DNA of 64,000 nt, taken from Garcia nutans. Taxonomy: Eukaryota; Streptophyta; Magnoliopsida; Malpighiales; Euphorbiaceae. The number at the start of each line of letters is the position of its first letter. The first letter of the stretch is position 1. The notes beneath the pieces were generated by a model that worked only from the letters and a program-made list of their open reading frames with translations, was not told the DNA's origin and did no database searches. The stretch lies in assembly GCA_947685225.1 (NCBI GenBank), contig CANTUV010000024.1:16324001-16388000 (forward strand), given 5' to 3'. This document shows positions 1 through 8,922 of this stretch, piece by piece. A program made the translations under genes and the position numbers.

Positions 1-719
1 CTTTGGACATAAGACTTCTCTAAAAAATAAAATAAATAAATTCTTTGGCCCATGGCCCAAATACTAAGCCTAAAATCCATTTTTCTAATCTCTTTTACAA
101 TGGGCTTAGAAGCAAAACTATTTTCACCCAACCATTTTTTACAAAGAGCTTGCAAAAATATTTAGGTCAATTATAAAATACCAAAAATCAATTGTGGGCC
201 TAGTTTACACTAAGAACAAATTAACCATGGGATTGTTTTTGGCATGAACCATTAGTTACTCTTTTCAAGTGAGAAATCTATTTATAATAAACCTCTTAAT
301 TTCATTTTAATCCAATATAGCATAAAAGCTACTATAGTTGGTTGAATGGATTAAAACCTAATTAATAGGAATTATCATGGATTGATTTCCATTTTCGAAA
401 ATATAACTATTGATTGAAACTTCTGTGGGAATTATTCGAAAGCAAGATACCCCATGTTGGTATTTTGTTAACCATATACCTAGGAAAAGACACTCGCCAT
501 TCATGTGTGGATGTTATAAGGTTGGAAGGAACATCCTATTTGTCCTTATTTGTTGATTGTTTGTGCATACATGCATACATGCATACATTTGCATCTCATA
601 TCATTGATCCTCTCTGGCTCACAGCCCTGGATTAAGATAGTTTTAAAGCTTACAACGATCCGACCTACGCCGGAGACAAAGTATTTAGCAACGACTCAAT
701 CACTTGCTCACCTAAAATA
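1..719 (+). other. Tat-1 untranslated leader (3' part)
   Basis: The stretch from the left edge to the gag start aligns by eye with the Tat-2 leader (about 47060-47780, other strand) and the Tat-3 leader (about 54760-55420). It is AT-rich and holds a short ATGCATAC-type repeat near 565-590. A 73-codon open frame at 414-635 is not conserved in the other copies and I do not count it as a gene. Confidence 0.8.
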
Positions 720-2123
720 ATGGAGTCCGAACAAATTCAAAGGATGGTGGATGAGGCCCTCAATGCCAAGATGGAAGAAATCAAAGAGGCCCTAGCTGAG
801 ACCATGAAGAACCAATTGACTGCAATCTTAGAGAACCATGCTGAGGCATCTGCTAGCACTAAGAAACCAAAGGACAAAGGGAAGACCAAAGTTAGTGAAG
901 TGGTTTTTGATGATGAAAAGGTGATCATTTATAACGATGATGATTGGGCTCAATACTACTAAGATGTTCAAGAGAAGAAGAAAGAACCGAAGGTTGCTGA
1001 GCAAGCAACTATTGAAAAGACCGGGACATCCGATGTTGGAAAGATGATTGCTGATTTAGAAAAGAAATTTGAGAAGAAGCTGAAAACCGAAGAGATGTCT
1101 GAGATTGACAAACTATTTGAACAAGATGAAGAAGTTCCATACGAGTTTAAGATGCCAAAGTACAATGGCACCGGAAATCCTCATCTTCACGTGAAGCAAT
1201 ACTTCACTGCCATGCAGTCTACCCGAGCTACTTAGGCTCAAACCCTAAGGTACTTTATGCTCTCATTGGACCATGTTGTCCAAAATTGGTTCAATACCTT
1301 AGATGATGGAACATAAAAGAGTTGGGATCTACTTTACAAAGCCTTCATCCAACAATATGGATATAATGTTGAGTTGAAAGTTACCTTGATGGAAGTGGAG
1401 TCCATTAGGCAAAGAACAAATGAGAATTTTGTAGATTATGTCAAGAGATGGAGAAACAAGGCCACTTTACTCAAGAAGACGCCCGATGAATCCGATCAAA
1501 TAAGGATGATTGTGAGAGGGGTATTGCCTAATCTTCGTGAGAGGATGTCTCATACACTCATCCGTGATTTCAAAGACCTTCTCCAAGCTAGTTTGCAAAT
1601 TGAAGAATGGGAAAGGGAGAAGAGTCGCTTTGCAACAAAAAGGAATGAGAAAGCGAGCTATCAACCTGGTAGCAAAAGCATGCAAAAGGCCATCGGTGTT
1701 AATGCTACTAACCAAGGAACAAGGAGATAATTTTCGAAATTGGGAAAATCGATGTCTTGGGTTCTCAACAAGCTTTAAAGAAAAGGATTGCTAAAACCCT
1801 TAAATCCTCATCCTTTGCCTAACCCTCTCCCACCTAACTTTGACACCAAAGCATTTTGTCAATTCCACCAAATGCAAGGGCATGACACGGATAGATTTGT
1901 GAGGTTGAGACATGAGATCCAAAACCTAATTGATAATAAGAATCTACCCGAGCCCAATAAGCCAAACACCAAAGACAACCCATTACAAAAATTCAATAGG
2001 ATACCACCACCGGCAACCTTCATGATTGGAGAAGGTTTGCATGAGGCCTTTGTCATGTCTTCTTTTCAAGATGTGGATGAAAAAGCAACCAAAGAAGAAG
2101 AGGCATTTGTCAAAATTGAATAA
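720..2123 (+). pseudogene. gag: Tat-1 gag (capsid/nucleocapsid) relic
   Basis: Encodes the structural protein that would package the element RNA. The start at 720 gives MESEQIQRMVDEAL, a charged, probably coiled-coil N-terminus shared with Tat-2 and Tat-3. The capsid-like part follows (KMPKYNGTGNPHLHVKQYF, then NWFNTLDDGT, then MSHTLIRDF). Near 1857-1900 comes a CX2HX4HX4C-like knuckle, CQFHQMQGHDTDRF, whose last Cys is Phe here. The frame is closed at 960 (CAA to TAA, compare the other copies), 1233 (AAG to TAG), 1315 (TAA) and about 1728, so no full Gag can be made. Gag-pro-pol was presumably one long frame. Confidence 0.85.
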
Positions 2124-2571
2124 GCTATGATGGGTGGAGAAGTAGCAATTTGTGTTGTGAACGGGTTTTGGGATTCAAGTGATAGTGATGATGATATTAT
2201 ACCCAAGAAGGAGGAGTGGACTTGGTCCAAGCCCGAAGAAGATGAGGTGATGAATACTAGATTCGGTAAGCCTTACACAAGGCCACCACCTAAGGAGGTA
2301 GAAACTAATAAGGGGAAGGAAGTCGAAATAGAAGAAGATGATGCTGTGCTCAAGCAATTGAAAAGAACCCAAGCAAGTGTTAGCATTTGGGACTTGTTAG
2401 ATACTTCTAAAAAGCACTGAGAAACTATGGCCAAAACCTTAGCTAGCATGCCCATTTCTACCTCCACAACACCGGAGGAGTTGATCGACTTCATAAAAAT
2501 TGGGGAAGTAATGAAATATGAAGAGGTCCAAGAAAAGAGTGAAGTTAGTATGGGAGTAGTTTCTTTTTCAG
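2124..2571 (+). pseudogene. Tat-1 gag C-terminal / protease N-terminal acidic linker
   Basis: Acidic, Ser/Asp/Glu-rich coding remnant (for example DSSDSDDDI, EVEIEEDDAV) joining the Gag knuckle to the protease. The equivalent segment is deleted in Tat-2 (about 590 bases) and in Tat-3 (a much larger deletion), so it is unique to this copy here. A stop near 2418 and a frame change near 2572 break it. No enzymatic motif is visible. Confidence 0.6.
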
Positions 2572-3036
2572 ATGCGGACTTACCGGAGGAGGAGAGAGAC
2601 CACATCCGCCCCTCTCTTTATCAAAATAGAAGTCAAGGGGAAGAGGACTCCATGTGTAATGGTCGATGATGGGTCTGCCATAAATGTTTGTCCACTTAAG
2701 GTATTTCCAAAGCTAGCCATGTCAACAAGAGATCTAAACCCAACCGAGGTGACAATTCGTGCTTATGACAACACTAAGAGGCATGCCGAAGGGACTTTCA
2801 AAGCGGCCGTCAAGGTTGGGCCAATTGAATCTATTGTTGAATTTATTGTTTTAGACATACAAGTTACCTTTGCCTTACTCTTGGGGCGACCATGGTTTCA
2901 TCCTCTTAGTGGAGTTCCTTCCACCCTTCATCAAAAGATCAAATTCACCAACGGAAATGAGACAGTGGTCATTGAAGCTAAAGATAATGAGATTGTTAAT
3001 GCTCTAATGGTTGAGAGGCCTCTCAATGGTTTTTAA
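2572..3036 (+). pseudogene. pro: Tat-1 retropepsin-type aspartic protease
   Basis: Would cleave the Gag-Pol polyprotein. The catalytic signature reads VMVDDGSAINVCPL (about 2659-2700), the D-x-G-S/T-A form typical of Ty3/gypsy plant proteases, followed by the hydrophobic LLLGRPWF flap-distal motif (about 2878-2900). The single unit is the right size for one half of the obligate dimer. It ends at a TAA (3034) where Tat-2 has CAA (Gln), a C-to-T change, so the frame originally continued into the next segment. Confidence 0.88.
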
Positions 3037-3760
3037 GTGGCTGCAATTTCTGATGATGAAGTAGTGGACTCCAAAGTCTTGAATATGATGAAGAACATGA
3101 ACAACCTTCCCGGAGCTGGTCTTGGAAAGGGTAAGGCCGGTTTAACAAAGTTACCAGATTTTAGAACTCAAACTTCCAAGAAGGGGTTAGGATATGATGA
3201 AGACAATGATGTCCAGCCAAAGAAGAATGAGAAGATGAGCTTCCCACCACTTGAAGAGATCTTTGTCAAAGCTCCAGATATGGGACCACTATATGGAAGG
3301 CCTGAGCCAATCAGGTTCATGGGTAAGTTAATTCCAGGTTTTGAAATTTTTGCAGATGTTGCTGAGCTAGTGGAGCAAGTGAAGAAAGAGCTCACCTTGT
3401 CAACCAACAAAGAATCCAATCCAAAAGAGAAGAATAAGGCTGCCCTGAAAGCCGAGAAGACTCCGAAAGAGATTGCTGCCCTGGTTGAAGAGAAGTTTGA
3501 AGACATCCTGCTTTATGATTCTGAGAATAATGATTTTGATTTTGATTTTAATTTGTCTACTTTGTATGAGGATGATGATGTTTTCTTTTCCAAAATGAAT
3601 GCAATAAAATCTAATTTTGCTTACTTCTGTGATGTTTCTCCTTATGGTTGCATACATTCAAATAACAGTTACATGAGCATCTTTAATATTAATTTTGTTA
3701 ACACACAATCATTAAATTTGGGAACAACTGAAAATCCTAAAAACATTAGCATAGCATCCG
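3037..3760 (+). pseudogene. Tat-1 G-patch-like segment and pol linker
   Basis: After the protease comes NMMKNMNNLPGAGLGKGKAG ... KKGLGY (about 3085-3195), a glycine pattern like the RNA-binding G-patch found after the protease in some retroviruses; I infer a similar role but cannot test it. It is followed by a Lys/Glu-rich linker containing FEIFADVAELVEQ, then a Phe/Asp-rich stretch (FDFDFNLSTLYEDDDVFFSK) leading to RT. The linker is in the same frame as RT (3037-4191). Confidence 0.55.
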
Positions 3761-4857
3761 ACCTTACTCCTGATGAGAGAGAGAGATTTGAAAAAATATT
3801 CAAAAAATATGAAGAAGTGTTTGCTTTGTCTTATGAGGATATGCCTAGGATAGATCGAGATATAGCCGAGCATCACATTCCTACTCACACTCACATTAAG
3901 CCTGTCAAACAAAAGCTTAGGCGATTAAGACCTGAGTGGGCTGAATTGGTTAAAGAAGAGGTCACTAAACAAATACAAGTGAAGTTCCTTGAAGTGATAG
4001 AATACCCAGATTGGCTAGCCAACATAGTACCTGTGCCAAAGAAAGATGGAAGGATAAGGGTCTGCGTGGACTATAGAGATCTAAACAAGGCTTTCCCTAA
4101 GAATGATTTTTCTTTACCTCATATAGATGTACTCATTGATAGTGCAGCCTCTAGTGTGCTACACTCATTTGTAGATGGATTTTTCGGATAGAATCAAGTG
4201 TTAATGGCCCAAGAGGAAAAAGCCAAAACTGCCTTCATCACTACATGGGGTATATTTTGTTATAGGGTGATGCCTTTCGGCTTAAAGAATGCTAGAGCAA
4301 CATACCAAAGGATGGCCACCACACTATATCATGACATGATGCACAAAGAAGTTGAAGTATATGTTGATGATATGATGGTCAAGTCGGATACAAGGGAGCA
4401 ACACTTCCAAAACTTAGAATTATTCTTCGATAGAGCTTTAAAATATATGCTAATATTAAACCCGAAGAAGTGTGTATTCGGTGTTACTTCAGGAAAATTA
4501 TTGGGACATGTAATTGGTCCAAATGGTATTGAGATAGATCCTGACAAAGTCAAAGCAATCAGGGATATGCCAGCCCCAAAGACGGAGAGAGAAGTTCGGG
4601 GATTCATTGGTAAACTGCAGTACATTAGCAGATTTATAGAAAAGCTCACAACAATTTGTGAGCCTATCTTCAAATTGCTTAGAAAGAATCAGCCGGTCGT
4701 ATGGAATGAAGAATGTCAAAAGGCCTTTGATCGAATAAAAGAGTATTTATTGAATCCACCTATTTTGAAACCACCTAAACCCGACAAACCTCTATTACTA
4801 TACTTAGCAGTAGAAGAAGAGTCGATAGGAGCCATGCTAGCCCAAGCAGATGAGTGA
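3761..4857 (+). pseudogene. pol: Tat-1 reverse transcriptase
   Basis: RNA/DNA-dependent DNA polymerase that would copy the genomic RNA. Visible motifs in order: KKDGRIRVCVDYRDLNKAFP (about 4037-4096), first catalytic Asp in FVDGFF (about 4172), MPFGLKNARATYQR (about 4271), the catalytic YVDD at about 4360-4371, then LGHVIGPNGIEID and GFIGKLQYISRF of the thumb/connection. A TAG at 4189 replaces the Tyr of the usual SGYNQV motif. The frame ends at 4855 because a four-base TGAG duplication there shifts the RNase H into the next frame. Confidence 0.92.
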
Positions 4858-5637
4858 GTCGGGGATTGAGCATGCCGTTTACTATTTGAGTAGAAAGCTC
4901 CTACCTTATGAAATTAAGTATAGTATCATTGAAAAGACATGTATAGCCATGGTTTGGTCTTCTAAGAAGTTGCGGCATTACTTTCAATCGTATAGTGTGC
5001 AAGCAATTTTCAGGTTGGATCCAATAAAGTACTTAAGGGAGACGCCCTCTTTAATTGGGAAATATGGTCGATGGTTGATACTATTAGAAGAATTTGAGAT
5101 CGAGTATGTAACAAAGAAAACAATTAAAGGTAGAGCGGTGGCAGAATTCCTGGCTCAACAACTATTACCGAAAAGTGAAGAGGTAATCTTGGAATTTCCA
5201 GATGAAAATTTAGAAGAAATTGAAGTACAAGGGTGGAAAATGTCTTTTGATGGAGCAGTAAATAGGAAAGGAGCAGGTTTGGGAGTTATACTAGAATCGC
5301 TCGAAGGGGAACTTATCCCTTTAGCCAAAAAGTTGAAATTTAGGGCAACCAATAATATGGTGGAGTACGAAGCGCGTATTTTCAGTTTGGAAACCCTAAT
5401 GATTATGAAGGTGGATAAGGTGGAAGTTTATGGCGATTCATTGTTAATAGTATCCCAAGTAAATGGAGAGTGGGGGTTGAAAGAGGAAAAATTAAAACCA
5501 TACCACCGTTACTTGACCATGATGAAGAAGAATTTTAAGGAGTGTAGGTTTATACACCTGTCAAGAGAAGAAAATCAGATGGCTGATGCCCTGGCCACTT
5601 ATGGGAAAATCCTACCAGCCTATTCCTTAAGCCTCTA
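4850..5637 (+). pseudogene. Tat-1 tandem RNase H domains (LTR-element type plus archaeal-type)
   Basis: The first domain continues from RT (YYLSRKLLPYEIKYS, the connection RNase H of Ty3/gypsy, about 4877-5150). The second starts at about 5237 with MSFDGAVNRKGAG, then NNMVEYEA, VYGDS and NQMADALA; these carry the D-E-D-D catalytic pattern of an archaeal-type RNase H. An extra RNase H after the original one is known from the Tat lineage and is the best lineage marker here. Both would degrade the RNA strand of RNA-DNA hybrids. The end at 5637 is a frame break; the integrase follows in another frame. Confidence 0.88.
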
Positions 5638-5640
5638 ATC

Positions 5641-6955
5641 TTGACCAGTTCATCAACTCCTTGCTATGAATATGAGACAATCATGGAAGTTGATACAGAC
5701 CATGATGCATGGTATGATACTATAAGGCAATTTTTGGAAGAAAGAGAATACCCGCCGGGGGCAACAAAGAAAGAGAGAAGAGCCATAAGGAGGTGGTCAT
5801 TGCAATACATCACCTTCCATGGAGAGTAATATCGAAGATGGCCTAATGGAGTGCATTTGAGATGTTTAAGAAGGCCGAAAGTGGAGCGCATCATGTCAGA
5901 AATACATACGGGAAGTTGCGGTCCGCACATGAGTGGTTTAGCCCTAGTTAAGAAGATTATTCGACAAGGTTACTATTGGTTGACCATGGAAAGAGACTGT
6001 ATTGAGTTTGTCAAGAAGTGCCAACAATGTTAGACGTATGGTAACTTGAATCATATGCCTCCTGAAGAATTGCATTCTATGTCTTCACCTTGGCCATTTG
6101 CCACCTGGGGTATCGACATTATAGGAGAGATACATCCTACAGCTTCAAACGGTCACCATTTCATTATAGTAGCAGTTGATTATTTTTCAAAATGGGTCAA
6201 AGCCGAATCCTTCAACAAGCTGGCTGCAAGTCAAATGGCTAGGTTTATTGAAAAGAACCTCATCTACAGATATGGGGTCCCACACAGTGTGGTATCAGAT
6301 AATGGGGTACAGTTTCAAGGAGCAGTTAAGGATTTCTTCTCGAAGTACCAAATCTATCATCATCAGTCCTCTCCTTATAGACCAAAGGCTAATGGTGCCG
6401 TGGAAGCAACAAACAAGACAATTAAGCAAATTCTGTCCAAGATGACCAAGACTTATAGGGACTGGTCGGAAATGCTTCCCTTTGCTTTATGGGGATATAG
6501 GACAAGTGTGCGAACACCTACTGGTATGACACCGTTCTCTTTGGTTTATGGGATGGAAGTGGTATTGCCAATTGAAATTGAGATCAAATCACTGAGAGTA
6601 GTCTTGGAAGCTGAACTGCCTGAAACGAAATGGGTAGCGAGCAGATATACACAATTAGCTCTATTAGAAGAGAGAAGATTAAAGGCGTTGTATCATCACC
6701 AACTGTATCAAAAAGAAGATAGCTCGGGCCTGCAATAGAAGGGTCAAGGTAAGAAAATTCAGAGTCGGGGATTTGGAGTTGAAGCAATGTAAGCCTAATG
6801 TATCTGATCTAAGAGGGAAGTTCAGATCTAGCTGGGAAGGGCCATATGTCGTGAAACAAGTCATGAGCAAAGGTGCGGTGAAGTTATCAGACATGGATGG
6901 GAACGAATTTAGTGAGCCAGTAAACATTGACAGGTTGAAGAGGTTTTATGTATGA
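5641..6955 (+). pseudogene. Tat-1 integrase
   Basis: Would insert the cDNA. The HHCC zinc-binding N-domain is visible as H..GSCGPH (about 5902-5930) and KKCQQC (about 6013-6030). The catalytic core shows all three acidic residues: TWGIDIIGEI (about 6102), VSDNGVQF (about 6295) and GAVEATNKTI (about 6393), with D-D-35-E spacing. A C-terminal GPY/F-type segment (WEGPYVVKQV) lies at about 6833-6865. Stops at 5827 and 6031 and one extra A in an A-run near 6710 interrupt the frame. No chromodomain follows, as expected for non-chromovirus Tat elements. Confidence 0.92.
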
Positions 6956-6976
6956 TAGAAAAAAGAAAAAAGAAGC

Positions 6977-7125
6977 TTGCTAGGTTGAAAACCCAAAAAG
7001 GGCAGCCTAGGCAAAAGTTAGAGCAGTTCGCTAGTTTCAAAAACCCGAAAGGGAGGGCTAGGCAACAATTAGGGCTAAATGAGAGAAAATTGTCAATTAG
7101 AAAACCCGAAAGGGCTAATTGGCAA
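6977..7125 (+). repeat. Tat-1 hairpin cluster I: three A-bulge stem-loops, two with GNRA loops
   Basis: Three non-identical units follow the integrase stop. H1 (6977-7014): arms TTGCTAGG / CCTAGGCAA around CCC-AAAAA-GGG. H2 (7027-7065): arms TTCGCTAG / CTAGGCAA around CCC-GAAA-GGG. H3 (7090-7125): arms TTGTCAATTAG / CTAATTGGCAA, an unpaired AAAA, then CCC-GAAA-GGG. Arm sequence differs from unit to unit yet stays complementary, and two of the three loops are GNRA, which argues for an RNA structure on the element's sense strand. I see no coding potential here. Function unknown. Confidence 0.75.
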
Positions 7126-7364
7126 CATTAGTGATCTTGTGTATGCTGGCTTTATGTTTGGTTGTTCCCCAATTTAATAAAACAGAATTAATGTTAAAAT
7201 TGTTCAATGTGCATTGTTATAAGTATCCGACCAGATATGAATGAAATAAATAAACACAATAGCAAAAGGTGATGACAAATTATAAATGGAAAAGAAGCAT
7301 CTTTTATTACTTTAATTATTTTTTCATCCTAACAATACACTTTCTGAATTGACAAATGTAAAAT
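7126..7364. terminator. Convergent 3' ends with poly(A) signals on both strands (Tat-1)
   Basis: AATAAA is on the + strand at 7176-7181, about 220 bases past the integrase, and on the - strand (TTTATT at 7302-7307), about 60 bases past the stop of antisense gene beta. The same pair is kept in Tat-2 (41104-41109 on + for beta; TTTATT at 41230-41235 for pol). This suggests that short sense and antisense transcripts could end facing each other, while genomic RNA must read through. No gene lies here. Confidence 0.45.
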
Positions 7365-8566
7365 CTATGGTAGTCGATAAGTGTAACATGCAGGCCAGCT
7401 TTGCCTTAACCGATCCAAGTGGGCTTCAGTCAAGCAAGGCATGTCTAAGTTGGGAACAAAGTTAGAATCACGAGGCTCAGCTCCATACTGACGCCCAAGT
7501 CGGTGAGGATCATAGCATGTACCTTGACGAAGAGTAGCAAGGGGAACGTACATCAAGTATGTCCGCATGGTGATATGAGAAATCTTCCACCAAGGTACCA
7601 ACCAACGGATATTGACTTTAGAGCGTGAGTGGATCCAGTCAACCCAGTCAGCATATGAAGAAGCAAGATGGAGTAGCTTCCTGGCAGAATGATGATGTTG
7701 CAGGTATCTGGCAAAATCCATGGAGGGAGTATCAAGCAAACAAAGACACTCCTAAAGCCAAATCTGTGAAGAAAGAATAAAAAAAAAGTGTCCGCTAAGT
7801 TGAAAACCCGCAAGGGCAGCTTAGGCAAAAATTAGGGCAGCTTGCTAGTTCCGAAAACCCGCATGTGCGGACTAGGCAAAAGTTAGAGAGATAAAAAGAA
7901 AAAAGAAAACCTAAATTGAAAACCCGAAAGGGCAGTTTAGGCAATTACCTAGAGCAGCAACGGACTCCCAGTCAGTCTCTTTGACGATCCTGATTTAAAT
8001 TGGTCTAATCCAACTATGGTCTCAGCTAAGATCACAGGTATCGGCGACAAGCCTCCTTCCATTTGGTCCATAATATCCAATACTCACGGGTCAATATCGC
8101 CGTTAGAAGAAACAAGCAAGAATTGGCCAAGCAAGCAAAGACAAAGCATGTGTCCCCATGCTTTAGTAGGAGCCAAATGAGAGAAACAAAAGTCAATCAA
8201 AGGAACAAGTAGAATTTTTTCACCTCTCATCAACCGAAGAACTTCGGGTTTTGGAATTTGAAATAACATCTGCATCTTCTGTTGAGTCTTGGAAATCAAT
8301 GTGGGTAATGCCATTTGTTGATTATTTGGATGTCCAAGGATGGCCTCAAATTCTTCAATCAAGGGACACATTTCAAAGCCATTAATTCTAAATACCCTAG
8401 AATCCATATCCCATAAGGAAGCCACGGCATGTAAGAAGGAGTGGTCCAATTTGACATTTTGAAAACATTTTAAAACATCAAGCTTTGACCATGAAATTTG
8501 CTTCCAATGGATGGTATCCATATTCTTAAATAGAATTTTTATTTTCTTTAAATGGTGCTCGGTCAT
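7365..8566 (-). pseudogene. Tat-1 antisense gene beta (DUF7745-like transposon protein, two exons)
   Basis: Reads opposite to gag-pol. Exon 1 is 8566-7949 (start MTEHHLKKIK, chosen because Tat-2 has an equivalent start; an in-frame ATG also lies at 8590), with VKLDHSFLHAVASLWD, RINGFEMCPLIEEFEAILG and GQFLLVSSNGDIDP. Exon 2 is 7763-7365 (MDFARYLQHHHSARKLL, ending ACYTYRLP). The intron 7948-7764 has GT and AG ends, and the same splice points fit Tat-2. The N-terminal pattern resembles the plant transposon-borne family labelled DUF7745; its function is unknown. Two stops disrupt it: CGA to TGA in exon 1 near 8088 and a TAG just after the intron. Tat elements with antisense extra ORFs are known. 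Confidence 0.75.
7795..7940 (+). repeat. Tat-1 hairpin cluster II inside the beta intron
   Basis: Three more units of the same stem-loop family, sense on +. H4 (7795-7824): arms CTAAGTTG / CAGCTTAG, AAAA bulge, CCC-GCAA-GGG. H5 (7842-7879): outer arms TTGCTAGT / ACTAGGCAA and inner CCGC-ATGT-GCGG. H6 (7911-7940): arms CTAAATTG / CAGTTTAG, AAAA bulge, CCC-GAAA-GGG. They fill most of the beta intron, where they appear as reverse complements. GNRA loops occur only in the gag-pol sense, so I infer that the selected strand is the genomic RNA. Confidence 0.75.
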
Positions 8567-8665
8567 GGTTGATGAATAAAGGAGAACCAAAATTGCTAAA
8601 GGGAGTCTTCACGTTGAAAGAGAGAGATTTTTGCTTTATGAATTAAAATATGGCATGAAGGGTGA

Positions 8666-8673
8666 TTTATATA
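8666..8673 (-). promoter_or_regulatory. Putative TATA box of antisense gene beta
   Basis: On the - strand TATATAAA stands 100 bases upstream of the beta ATG (8566), followed by a pyrimidine-rich CTCTCTCTTTC stretch and then the start codon in a good context (CAACCATGA). Spacing fits a plant core promoter with a short 5' UTR of about 70 bases. This suggests the antisense gene is not driven by an LTR. Inference from motif and spacing only. Confidence 0.5.
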
Positions 8674-8922
8674 GAGGAAACAAACCTTTTCCAAAAGTGA
8701 AATGGAAAAGATGAGGGGAAAGGATAAGACCATATGGCATAAGGAAAGGAAGTGGCAATGAATTTTCCTTGCCATATTGGATTTGGTTTAGCAAATAAGG
8801 TGGATATTAATTATGATGTACTATATAAAAAAAATTGGCAATAACAAAAAAATATGCAAAAAAAAAGAGGAAAATTGTATATTTTTCATTATTGTACAAT
8901 GTTTTACAATATTTATATATCA
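8674..8922. other. AT-rich spacer between antisense genes alpha and beta
   Basis: Intergenic DNA between the stop of alpha (8923) and the beta promoter, with A-rich runs. On the - strand AATATTGTAAAA and similar AT-rich tracts follow the alpha stop and could serve its 3' end. I see no coding capacity. Confidence 0.5.

Noticed and set aside
414..635. 73-codon open frame in the Tat-1 leader as a small upstream gene (Ogre-like ORF1)
   Set aside because: Ogre elements do have an ORF before gag, but this frame is not kept in the Tat-2 or Tat-3 leaders and has no recognisable motif.
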